From Erpobdella octoculata (taxonomy: Eukaryota > Annelida > Clitellata > Hirudinida > Erpobdellidae), in assembly GCA_963978895.1 (NCBI GenBank), contig OZ022241.1, positions 159,985-223,984 of the forward strand: DNA of 64,000 nt. The letters are read 5' to 3'. Each line of letters begins with the position of its first letter. Position 1 is the first letter of the stretch. This document shows, piece by piece, positions 54,118-64,000 of the stretch. A program made the position numbers and the translations under genes. The notes under the pieces were generated by a model that ran no database searches, had not been told where the DNA came from, and saw nothing but the letters and a program-made list of their open reading frames with translations.

Positions 54118-57100
54118 TCCTCGAGATCAGACACTCTCGTGGGAGAGCAAAAGTGTCCGATATTTGTACCTGTTTGCGTCCCTCCGGGTGAGCTGCTACA
54201 GACCAGATACAGACTTGAGAAATTTTGTTTTGAACTAAAGCGCCCATTGCTTTTTGTATCCGCTTTTGAGAATGTTCCTCTAGAGGACTTTAACTGTACT
54301 CTTGTTTACCCGTTGTGGTATTCTCAAGCGCTTTTTATTTGGTATTTCAACAGTTTCGGAGCGCCGCATTCGACCCCCGAGAGAAGACTTCTGCGTCGTC
54401 GCTAAAAAGTATCGAAAACCTCAGATTGATTGATTGTCATGAAATATTTATTTACATAATTAAGAGATTTGTAATCATTGTGTTTCATAAAAAAAATTAT
54501 TTTTTTGTCATTCACTTTTAATTCGTTTTTTTTTAATGATAAAAACGTAGATAAGAAGTATAAAAATCTGGAAAAAGAGTTGTTTTCTACTTCAAAACGA
54601 CTCACAAAGAATGAATACCTTTTTACCGTTGTTCAGAGAATTGCCGGACGATTCATAAAGATAACTGAGGTTAATTCCCTTTTTTTTTTAATTTTTCTTC
54701 GCATAATTTTATCTCTACTCGAAGAAATAGAGAGTTGCTACAAAAGTAAAAAAGAGACATTTGCGTTAAATGACTGGACGTCGACCTCAAGCTTGTGTAG
54801 TTTGTTTTTTATAATTCACATAAAATTATCTTAGATATTTTATAATTTACGTTTAATTCCGACGAAATGATGCTGTACTTTTAATCTTGCAGGTAAACGA
54901 CCAGATTGAGGATGGCGATGTGATCGAGTTGGAGTTTTCTATGCAAGCGACTGCCGTGTTCGTTGAAAAATTGAAATACTGTATGGACCGTATTTCGAGT
55001 GGCTTTGGTGATTTTTTGTTACTTCATTTTGATGTTAAACTAACTTTATCGGGCTTAAAAATGTATTTAAAAATTCCATAATACTGAGATAGATGTCAGT
55101 CCATCCATTTATGTATATTGTCCATTCATCCATCTATCTGTATTGTCTATCCAATTATTCATCTATGTGTATTGTTCATCCATCTATCTGTTTTGTCCAT
55201 CCATATATATGTATTGTCCATCCATCTATCTATATTGTCCATCCATTTATCCATTCACCCATCTATCTGTACTGTCCATTTATTGTTCTCTACTGTCTAG
55301 ACATCAATACATCTATTTGTAATGTCTATTCATCAACCCGTTTTTTTTTTTTATTTATCAGTTGAAAAAAAAGTATTATATGGAGGATTTTTTGAAAATC
55401 CCTATTATGAGAGAGAGATCCATCTTGGAGAAAGAACTTATTATGAATTAGACATGGTGAAAGATTTGAAATTCCTCGAAGTAAGTAAAAAAAAACTTTG
55501 AGGTTTGTTTCAAACTGTTCCCCCTCCCATATATATAGAATAGGTATATAGGAGATATTGGAGATAAACAAACTATCACTCTGTACACAAAGAAACGATT
55601 TAGAGTCTTTTGTAAAAGTAAATGGATTGAAGAAATCTACTTCTATCTCCATTGGTCTTTTACTATTGAATTGCCTAAAAATGTCATTCTATTGGTGCGC
55701 TAGAAGGTTTTCAATTACTTGGAAAAACAATTTTAATTTTTCTTTTCATCGGCAAGTAAATTTATTTAATTAATTCGATAAACTATCGCATAATGCAAAC
55801 TAAATACTATTGGTGGCGCTTTATTTAGAGTCTAAATTTAGACATTGATGTATTGAAACTAAACAAACGAAACTTATTTCAAGTTTAACCCGTTTGAGAC
55901 CATCGTACGTTTTACGAACACACTTATTTTTGGCGTTGCATAAAATTAAGCTGTAATTTTTTTTCTGTTAAAAGTTTTTTTTTATGTTAATAAAGCTTCA
56001 ATACACTTTATAAAATTTTTTAAATAATTTTTTTATTCGTATTAAGTAGTTTAATCTGGGTTAGAATATGAGCATTTTCAAGGTTTTCGACCGATATTAC
56101 TTTAAAAATTTATTATGCTAATTTCATGAGAGTTATCATAACAAAAGTTTGAAATATCGAAAGAGGATGTACTCAAAAGTAAACAGCAACGTTAATTAAA
56201 TTTTATTGTGTTTACACTAACCCACAATCTGAACATGTATGAGTCATGCTCGTTCTACGATCGTTGGGCGTATAGAGTACTTTATGCGAACGAGTCGAAA
56301 CTAGTTTATTCAGCTTATAGTTGTGCAGTGGTTGAATTGGTGATAGTGTTTTTTGCAAATTTCATTCTCGAATGATATGTTTGTAAAGTTTAAAAATGAA
56401 AGGCGTCAAAAAGAATGTTTTTTCACGTTGAAAGAAGCTATGGAACTAATTCTTGATGATGATGATAGCATTGAGGTTGACATACTTGTCATTCTTCCGC
56501 CCGGCGCATCATAACACGTGACTGATGAATAAGCAAATGAAGAAGAAATGTTATTCTTTGTAATATATCCGGGAAGATAGAAGTTGATTATACTAATGAT
56601 GGGATGAGATTAGACTGTGTCGGTTCTTTGGGTGAAGAAATGTAGGTCGCAGATACGGTCAGTTCAATGCCGCGGCAACCAAAACGCCAAAAACGATTGA
56701 AATGCACTTGGACCAAAAAGAGTAATTTGAATAGCCACTTTTAAGACAGTCTATATATAACGAGTTTGAAACACCACAATGGTGCTTTGCTTGATAAACC
56801 CCATATAGGCTGTTTAGGTTGTTTTATACCGATGAAATGAATTCATGCACGGTTGAAGAAACAAAACGATAGGGAAGATTCAGCAACTGGCCATGGTCAC
56901 GAACTGGAAAAGGTGAAAACAGTAGGTCGCTACAAGCTGGAAAATTGTGGCAAAACACTGTACATCTGGGCCAAGTGCGGCAAACGACTTCATCGGAATT
57001 GTTTTGGTGCTTTCCGCACACTCCGGTTTTGAAACGACTATCATGAACTGCTTGACTGATTTATTGAATGTTAAATTTTTGGATTTTATTGAACTGTGTT

Positions 57101-59082
57101 ACTGATAAAGTCAGAAATGTGTTTTTAGCTTTTCTGTTCATAGCCTAAAATTTATATTATAATTGTTTGCGTTTAAAAAAAAAAGAAATTGACTTTTAAA
57201 CATGTTGTCGTTTTCAGTAGTCTATACGACCACCGTTCGAAAAACGAGCATAGTGAATTTTCAAAGTTTTCTTTCAAATAAAAAATAATTAAAAATAAAT
57301 CTGTTAAAACATAAGCAAGTAACTTAGAAATAACAAAAAAAAATAATAGAAATCTAATTAATAAAGTTTTGGACCTAAACGGGTTAAAAAAAAATTGGTA
57401 AAATTTTATAAATTTTCAATTTTTTTACTATTTAAATATTTTTTTCAATCAATTCCTTGAATCTAGTTATTAATATTGTCTTGAATGTAGTTATTAATAT
57501 TGTCTGTCCCTTATAGTTCATCATTCAATATTTCTAGGCATATGTGCGTTACGGAAACAGAGCCAACTTAAAAGATAAGCTCATCCTATATACCTATTCT
57601 ATATATATGCCCCCACCTTTTCCCTCTGAGTTCATATTTCGTATTCCCTTTTGATGCATCACACTGAAGATGATGATGATAGTGATGATGATAGCGTTGC
57701 TGATAGTGATGATGGTAGTGACTATGATAGTGTTGATGATAGCGATGCAGATAGTGATGATGGTAGTGATTATCGTCTTCCACCAAAGTTCACAACCGCA
57801 TCTACAATCGAACAGTTCAGAAAGGCACTCAAGACACACCTGTTTGTGGCCTAGAAGTATGCTGATTCACGCCACATTAAAAATCGTCAAACTGAAATGA
57901 AATGAAATTATGATAGTGTTGATGATAGCAACAATGATAGCGATTATGATAGTGATGATGATTATAATAATGATGATAGGGATAATGATAGTGATGCTGA
58001 AAGTAGTGGTTGTTATTATATTATGGTGGTGTTGGAATTACTACCTTTATAAAACACTAGCGGAGAAACCCGGCGTTTTTAAAGGTTTTTTCAAATGCTT
58101 GTCTCTCTCGCTTCCGTTTCCTTCCCCGCTTGTTTTCCCGCTCCCGGTTGCTTTCCCGTTCCTGCTTGCTCTCCCGTTCTCTGTCGGTTTTTCCTCCCGG
58201 TCGCTTTCCCGTTCCTGGTCGGTTTGCATAAAGGACATATATACATATATACAAACATTCATTTTTATATATATAGAAAATGAAAATCAACTTCCAGGTT
58301 TTCATGTCAATACCATTGATGAGAGAAGAGAAAATGCTCATTCTACAAGAGGACATGGGACCGATGAGAGAATTTCTTACCAAATTGTGTGAAGAGTTTG
58401 GTAAGTTTTTTTAATTTGTGGATCTTCTCATTTTCTTAGTTTTTATCTTTAGCAACCTTTAGCCTGCTGTAGAAGTTGAGGTTAACTTTTGAATTTTTTT
58501 TTAACAAATAGTTTTAAAACTATATTACAGGTGATTTTGAGCCAAAGTATCAAACAAAAAAGGTTTGTAAAAGCTGAAGTTGTTCAAAATTTATTTATTG
58601 TTTTAATTGAATAATTTTTCTGTTTTTTTTTTATAAATTTGACTTATTCTTGTTTTTTAGAAGTAGTAGTAGTAGTAGTAGTATTTATGGTTATTAATTT
58701 TGTTTAACTTATTCACAGCAAGACTACGACTTTGTATCTGGAAAACGGTGAGAAATTTTTTAATCATCATATCAATCGTTATTTTTTTTTTCTTTAAAAC
58801 AAAATGTGTTCAAATAATAAAATAAAACATTAAAATATTTTACAAATATGTTGTCTCTTGACATGTTATTAAAATTTATGTCATTTGATGTTTGATTATG
58901 TTCTCGCATGGTGGTTAACATTTTTAAAGTGGTAGAAAACAAAATTTGAAGTAGGAGTGTTTGATCGTTTGATTGTATTATTAATTTAAATAAAATTTTT
59001 AATAATAATTTATATAACTTTCAGATTTCTTGAAGAGAGTTGGAGGTTTCCTCTTTTGAAAGATAGTACGATATTCTATTAA
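54118..59082 (+). CDS. Unrecognised multi-exon gene (5' end and one junction unresolved)
   Basis: Exons with agreeing phases: 54118-54187 (GEQKCPIFVPVCVPP), 54551-54669 (KKYKNLEKELFSTSKRLTKN, ending RFIKITE), 54893-54998 (VNDQIEDGDVIELEF, ending CMDRIS), 55362-55480 (VLYGGFFENPYYEREIHLGE, ending LKFLE) and an exon starting at 57538 (AYVRYGNRANLKDK). The donor of that exon is not found. Then 58298-58400 (VFMSIPLMREEKMLILQEDM), 58531-58562 (DFEPKYQTKK), 58719-58747 (QDYDFVSGK) and 59025-59082 (RFLEESWRFPLLKDSTIFY, stop). The charged, aromatic-rich text and clean GT-AG sites support real coding sequence. The first exon listed is the least sure, and no start codon was found. No membrane segment or catalytic motif is evident. 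A piggyBac relic and a LINE fragment interrupt the introns. Confidence 0.6.
55093..55345. repeat. Minisatellite of TATTGTCCATCCATCTATCTG type
   Basis: About ten imperfect 20-24-bp units built on ATCTGTATTGTCCATCCATC, in an intron of the unrecognised gene. Frames across it are artefacts. Confidence 0.8.
55889..57383 (+). mobile_element. piggyBac-type transposon relic, 1495 bp, with TTAA flanks
   Basis: It is bounded by TTAA at 55885-55888 and 57384-57387. The ends are CCCGTTTGAGACC and, inverted, CCCGTTTAGGTCC. The TTAA duplication and CCC termini are typical of piggyBac. Inside are remnants of the transposase start and of its cysteine-rich C-terminus, with the catalytic middle deleted, so it cannot move itself. 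Confidence 0.88.
56377..57029 (+). pseudogene. piggyBac transposase remnant (internally deleted)
   Basis: A 45-codon N-terminal frame (56377-56514) contains LILDDDDSIEVDILVILPPG, the acidic DDDS and LPP pattern seen at the start of piggyBac transposases. Near the other end, 56840-57029 keeps a cysteine-rich frame with NCGKTLYIWAKCGKRLHRNC, like the C-terminal zinc-binding tail of the family. Stops and a large deletion separate them, and the DDD catalytic core is gone. Confidence 0.7.
57655..57910 (+). mobile_element. GAT triplet tract plus 3' fragment of a LINE
   Basis: A GAT/GTAGT triplet tract runs to about 57772. It is followed by a frame with TIEQFRKALKTHLFVA and a stop, the usual end of CR1/L2-type reverse transcriptase proteins, and then a (TGAAA)n tail near 57890-57907. 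This is a 5'-truncated LINE insertion in an intron. Confidence 0.6.
58045..58215. repeat. Dispersed repeat F, copy 2, with CCCGTTCC minisatellite
   Basis: CTAGCGGAGAAACCCGGCG is followed by about five 17-20-bp units of the form TTTCCCGTTCCTGGTTGC. The same units occur at 53620-53660 and 63345-63420. Confidence 0.65.
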
Positions 59083-59754
59083 TTTTTCATAGTTTTCTGT
59101 AGTTTTGGACAGCAAAGTTTTTTGTTTTTTGAGAAATTTTGTTTGGACTTGCGTCAAAACCACACATTTATGATGTACAAACGTTGAAAGATATCTGTAT
59201 GAATAAAAATTTTCAACTCAGATGTAAAATTGGAAAATATGAGACTGTGTTAATACTTTACAAGTTTTTCCGACGGTTAGGAACAAGCGCCTTTGAGTGC
59301 AGGTGGATGTGTGTGGAAGGGATAGATGGATGAAGTGAGAATGGCTCATCGATCTTGAAGAATGCCCAAAAAAGGTTTTTTGACGGGTTCAAGTAGGCAA
59401 AAAAAGAGAACTTGATTAAATATTTATTTTCAGGGTAAAAATAATTATATAACATGGAAGAATAATCGGTAATTAAATTCTCAGATATTAAGCTTTTTTT
59501 TACACTTAATTGCACTAATAAGATCTTTTTGTTTACTCATTTATTCTTAGTCTTGGTTCTAGTGTGAAGCCATTTTGCATTAAAACACTTTTCAGAGGAC
59601 AAGCTGTTGCTCATTTTAAAATCAACAAAAAAATCTCCAACGAATGTTTTGTGTCGTCTAAATGTAAGCGAAAACAAAATTTGAACCGACTGGGTTGGGA
59701 ATGTTCTTTGCGAGCGGGTTAAATTCAATCAAATACATGTATGTAGTTAAGTAT
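59083..59754. other. Region downstream of the unrecognised gene, no feature seen
   Basis: AT-rich sequence, presumably including the 3' UTR of the unrecognised gene. Short frames have no family features. Confidence 0.4.
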
Positions 59755-59895
59755 GTATGTATGTTATATGTTAGCAATTTCGCATAACAAGGCAGACGCG
59801 GTGGTCAGCTGTTAGCAGTTGCATGGACTTCTTAATATTAAGAAGTCCATGGCAGTTGATAAAATGAGTGCTAGCAGGCGTGTAATAAAAGTTAT
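59755..59895 (-). mobile_element. Fragment matching the leader of the 7.7-11.1 kb LINE
   Basis: The minus strand matches 7684-7795. Both contain TAATAACTTTTATTACACGC, CTGACCACCGCGT and CGAAATTGCTAACAT in that order. It lacks the coding region, so it is either a solo leader or part of a separate family sharing it. It carries a palindromic insertion. Confidence 0.75.
59815..59858. repeat. 30-bp perfect palindrome flanked by 7-bp direct repeats
   Basis: 59822-59851 is a perfect palindrome (half-site CATGGACTTCTTAAT). GCAGTTG lies immediately on both sides (59815-59821 and 59852-59858). The homologous site near 7716-7730 has no such insert. Confidence 0.9.
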
Positions 59896-61763
59896 TACAC
59901 AAGTGGCGGTCCGGAGCTAGTAATCGTAAATATATGTATAGATAGATTATAAGTCTATAATGCTCATACCACACACATACACATGCTTTGACTCGTAAAA
60001 CAAGCGGTTCTACATCGATCAAACCAAATTTTAATAAATGCCTATCCTTACCTTGACCTTACTTAAGACAGTGGCGCCGGAACGGTTTTGAAAGTGGTGG
60101 GGGACAAAACATGTAATAGACTTGAGTTTAGTTGTTTACAGGCTGTCAAGACAAGTATTGTAGTTACTCTCAAAGAAAATCATGTATTTTAGAATGCAGA
60201 ATATATCTTTAATAATTTCAGACCTTCAAAATAACAATTCAGTTACTCAAAGCCTTATGGAATTTTTCAGACCGCTCTAGTCAATCTATAGAAAAAATTG
60301 ATGGGTTCAACATGGATTCCAATAAACCAAAAACACATAAGCCACAGCTAGATTTAGCATTGTGCAGAGGAACCAATGGCTAAATTTAAAAAAAATATTT
60401 TTGTCTGGCTCAAAGATTTGACTGGACTGTTACATATAGGGCAATATAGGCAAACAGTCAAGTAGACAGCTTGTTTTAATTTTTCTAATCCTGCACAGAT
60501 GAGTTTTAGTAATTGTGGTAAATCAGGTTATTGGAATATTAAAAAATTATTAGAATATTAATTAATAAATTGAATTTTCCATTATTTTGTTACATAGAAA
60601 TTTGATTTAAAGCACAACTTCAAAAAGAAATTCAGGGAATCACTGTTTAGCGGATATAATTGGTGTCATAGAAAGACAGCATTGCTCATATATATATATG
60701 ACCAGACTCACCAGCCACAAAGGTAGCGAGGTGGCGGAGCGATACCAAGATCATCCGAGGCTGGTTAAATTGCTAGCTGCAGGGGAGGTCGATTTGCCGG
60801 TCCTTGTCCAACTTATTGCACTTATTAGTTGGCTGGCTGGAGTGAGTCGAGCCATGTGCCCACGAAAGCCTTGTGCTTTCGGTGGCCTCCCTGCATGCCT
60901 TAAAGCCAACATAAACACGTCACCAAACACTCAAACATACATACCGTTCAAATTGTCTAATTGACAGATACAGACGTTTATTAAACCACACACACACACA
61001 CACACCAGCCTCAAACCGTGGTGAGTCTGGTTGCAACCAGAGAGCTCACCGGGTGAATAAAAAAACGCGTGACGGAAAAACTTGGTGAGTTAAAAAACGC
61101 TTTGGTGAGTGCGGTTGATAAACCTGGTGACTAAAAAACACGCCCATTGCAACTTTAACTACTATTTACCGAAGAGATTATACTTCTGACTGTCATTTAG
61201 CATACAAAAAGATTTACAAATTTCCAACAAGTTTAGATTGTCTATTTTTTATTTATTATAGTTAAAAACATGACATGGATTAATCTAGTTTAAAATTGGG
61301 TCACGGCTGACTGCAAATAGGTTTTAATCCGACGCAATGCCGAACAACTTTCTGATGTTGCATTTGATATCGGAAAAACTAAATAAAATTTTAATAACAT
61401 GTGTACTGGTGACAATAAAGTTCATGATGTTTCATTTTTATTGAACATATCAACAATTGACAGACTCTCGACGAGCAGGAGCACAACTGGGAGACCGAGT
61501 CCCCCCAGGCCAAAATCGGAAGGCCCTGCAATTTTTCTAAATTCGATGAATTTTTCTTTGGGTGGGAGGTGGGGGTGCTACATTTATCATAAACTTATTT
61601 TTTTTTAACAGAATTTGACTATCTTCAGTTTGCGCCCCTGTCAACGAGTCTCCCTTAATAAAATAATATTGGTATTTGAGAAAAAGTGGGGGAGTCAAAA
61701 TGGCGTTTGGTCTGCACTTTTCAAAGTGGGGGCCACTGGCCCCCAGGCATTTGTGCCCCTGCT
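59896..61763. other. Repeat-rich intergenic sequence
   Basis: No gene recognised. It contains (CA)n at 60989-61004 and a GC-richer island at 60700-60900 that may be an unclassified SINE. GGGGG-rich segments at 61495-61580 and 61690-61786 resemble hAT-like family C. Confidence 0.45.
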
Positions 61764-61787
61764 CCCCCGTCTCCTACGCCTATGAAT

Positions 61788-62062
61788 GTCAATCACCCTT
61801 TTACTTTCTCTGTTAAGTATTTTTTGCCAAAAGCTTTTTTTTATTTCGCCCCCTTTCTCTTTCACTTCTGCGGGAGTGTCGGGGGATACGCTATATAAAT
61901 TTACTAATTTACGCATTGTTTTTATTGTTGCACCGGCGACTTTGATAATATTAACCTCTTAAACAACTGTTGATGCAATGTCTAGATTACGTTAGTATTT
62001 TGAACAAAGGATATATTAAATTGCATTGAAGTTTATACGATTTATTTTAAGTTTAAGCATGG
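61788..62062. repeat. Dispersed repeat D, copy 2
   Basis: Matches 50638-51108 in the same orientation, with an internal deletion relative to that copy. Both follow the same CTACGCCTATG end. Confidence 0.75.
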
Positions 62063-62114
62063 AATCCTATATAATAGCTACTGGAAACGATACATTATAC
62101 ATTATATATAACTA

Positions 62115-62340
62115 TTCTATTACCAGGGCAGTAGGCGCCGGTAGCCGGGGCAATAAGCGGTAAAATTGCTACTGAGCCGGCGGTTTTGCCAAAACAATTT
62201 ATTCTTCGATCAATTGATAAAGATGTACATATTTTCTAAAGGGTTAGAGGTATGGTCGGTTAGGGTTATGGTTAGGATTAGGGTTTAATTTTAGGTAGAC
62301 ATACGGCGCAACTGCCGGCTCAGTAGCAACTTTTATTTAG
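62115..62340 (+). repeat. Dispersed repeat E, copy 2
   Basis: Inverted relative to 52866-52965. It contains telomere-like GGTTAGGGTTATGGTTAGG at 62258-62283 and a second GCCGGCTCAGTAGCAA block near 62315. Confidence 0.65.
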
Positions 62341-62562
62341 GCCACAAATTTCTGTGTGTCTGTGTGGCTTTCTCTGTACACAAGATCATACTTTTAGGGA
62401 TCATTTCTATAGTATGCATCGCCAGGACGTCAGTCAAATCTGATTCTGGACCCATAACCAGGATGACGATTCAAGGCGTATCTACCTGAGCGTGAGGAGG
62501 AGACGATTAGTTGCTGACTTTTTCGAAAAGCAAGCACATTTCGCTCGTCGAGTTGTGGTACA

Positions 62563-62910
62563 TGTTGGTCTAGTGGTATAGACACCGGCGTTGAGAGTCG
62601 GAGGACCTGGGTTCGATTCTCGGTCCGGGCACGTAATTTCCTTGAGCAAGAAACTAACTCACTAAATGACACGTGTTCATGTCAACTCAGCGTTTCATCC
62701 TTAAGTGGTCGATAAATGAGTACCAACTTCGGTTGGGGGTCAAAGTCCTTCGTGCACTTGTGGAGCTATCGAGTAGTATGCAGGGCTGTCAGCGGGGCGG
62801 TAAAACACCGCATACACCGTTAGCCTTATCTGCAAGTTGCCAACATTGCAAAGCGCCCTTAAAGCGGCTTCTGCTGCATACGGCGCTATATAAATTGTCT
62901 TATAAAAAAA
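62563..62910 (+). mobile_element. tRNA-derived SINE
   Basis: It has an A box TGGTCTAGTGG (62566-62576) and a B box GGTTCGATTCT (62610-62620) in tRNA spacing, then CCTTGAGCAAGAAACTAACT, like the core of Deu-type SINEs. The tail GGCGCTATATAAATTGTC resembles L2-type LINE ends. An anticodon-like TGA loop exists, but the acceptor strands do not pair and there is no long variable arm, so it is not a working tRNA gene. Confidence 0.8.
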
Positions 62911-63287
62911 ATCTTGCAAGTAAAATTTAACCAGCTTTTTGACTATCTAGGAAGCTGAAACTTTCAGCATAGCTTTATATTGGATTACAATACATGATTC
63001 AATTCATTTCGACATAATTTTTTAATAAATATAGTGGTATTTACAAATTATAAATTTAGTGGTATTTACAAACATACCAACAAACTTAATTTGAATATCT
63101 TTCATATTTCTAAATTGAGTGTATTTGAAATAAAATGTGTGTTGAAACACTTGTGTTTTGCTTTACTTGTTAGATTATTCAATTTCAAAGCCAACGATGT
63201 AACTTTTGTTTTTATAACTTAATAAATAAAAAAGTTATCGAATAAAATACCTGACTGTATACCTATTTCTCCCAGCAAAAAGAAACC

Positions 63288-63327
63288 TAAACAAACACTG
63301 GGAAGTATGCTCCCCAGTGTTTGTTTA
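63288..63327. repeat. Hairpin with 15-bp perfect arms
   Basis: TAAACAAACACTGGG and its exact reverse complement are separated by a 10-bp loop, just before the CCCGTTCC minisatellite of repeat F. Confidence 0.85.
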
Positions 63328-63344
63328 CTGCTCTATCTTCGTCC

Positions 63345-63425
63345 CCAGTTCCGGTTGCTTTTCCCGTTCCCACTCGCTCTTCCACTCCCGCTCTTCGTGC
63401 TTGCTTTCCCGCATCCACTCCTTTT
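63345..63425. repeat. CCCGTTCC-type minisatellite (repeat F, copy 3)
   Basis: Imperfect 17-19-bp units such as TTCCGGTTGCTTTTCCCG, as at 58110-58215. Confidence 0.65.
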
Positions 63426-63840
63426 CTTTCATCTTTTCTCTCATAACTTTTTTTGCTTATAAAATGTAAAATAGATTTGCTTGAAACATTCAAACTTTGT
63501 TTACAAACTAAACTTGAATTTTGTTACGCAATAATGTCGGAGAAATGGCTTAAGTTTGGAATTAGTTGATTTTTTGTCACTGGGCCTAAAAAAGTGGATT
63601 ACAAATTGGGCTATAGATTACCTCAGGGGGACAACACTTAACAAGAATTTAGAGGTTTTCTACAAGAATCAATTTAATATTCTTATATTATTCGTTTTTA
63701 TACTCAGACACCTCATCCTGTTCGAATCACTCTGAAAAACGTTTGAATAGAAATGTTTTGAAATTAACAGTTCTAAGACCTGAAAAAATTAATAAATTCC
63801 AAAATCCTTTTTCTGTGTTAATTTTATTTTAATAATTTTT

Positions 63841-64000
63841 TTGAATGAAAAACTAAAATATTTTACTGAGAGCGACGTTGCACTCTTAGCAAAATGCATG
63901 GCCTATGTTTGTAAACTTACATGCATCAGTCTCCAGTCCAGTACCTATTATGAGTTAATCTGTCTGGGTATTAACAAACACTGAATATATTATTTTCTAT
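63841..64000. repeat. Dispersed repeat F, copy 3 (cut by window end)
   Basis: Matches 53670-53840 through GGGTATTAACAAACACTGAA, same orientation. Confidence 0.8.

Noticed and set aside
62563..62637. tRNA gene
   Set aside because: A and B boxes and a T-loop are present, but the acceptor strands do not pair and the sequence continues into a SINE body.

Overview
This is 64 kb of an animal nuclear genome. It is AT-rich and full of introns, microsatellites and dispersed transposons, with no bacterial operons, CRISPR arrays or rRNA. A run of exactly 200 N marks a scaffold join. The Gmr1-like gypsy element, LINE with an APE endonuclease, tRNA-type SINEs, hAT MITEs and a piggyBac relic together suggest an invertebrate, perhaps a lophotrochozoan such as a mollusc or annelid. 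That placement is an inference and is weak.

Layout. 1-5375: a minus-strand Ty3/gypsy element with one open gag-pol frame, a 5' LTR and its promoter; the 3' end lies left of the window. 6005-12357: minus-strand AGPAT5-like acyltransferase gene, seven exons. Its intron 3 holds an intact plus-strand LINE, and the gypsy element sits beyond exon 7. 12358-23580: gene-poor, with simple repeats, minisatellites, one clean hAT MITE and the gap. 23581-29641: minus-strand GRAM-domain gene of the GRAMD2B/GRAMD2A type, thirteen exons with compatible phases. 34269-34965: a small unrecognised minus-strand gene, three exons. 38487-41302: plus-strand MDR (alcohol-dehydrogenase-like) gene, four exons. 41742-42262: HSBP1, whose second intron has the marks of a U12 AT-AC intron. 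44029-49350: TRMT6, thirteen exons, with an apparent single-base frameshift, a GC-AG intron and a recent tandem duplication over the last splice acceptor. 49351-54117: repeats. 54118-59082: plus-strand multi-exon gene I cannot name, carrying a piggyBac relic in an intron. 59083-64000: repeats and a tRNA-derived SINE.

The genes are ordinary housekeeping genes (phospholipid synthesis, ER membrane contact, tRNA m1A58 methylation, heat-shock-factor binding) and do not form a pathway. I found no new multi-gene system. The best leads are the gypsy element with integrase before reverse transcriptase, the U12 intron in HSBP1, the degenerate MDR protein, two unrecognised genes, and a 30-bp perfect palindrome bounded by a 7-bp direct repeat. 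Gene models were built by eye from homology remembered for the families, splice consensus and phase bookkeeping; no search was run.
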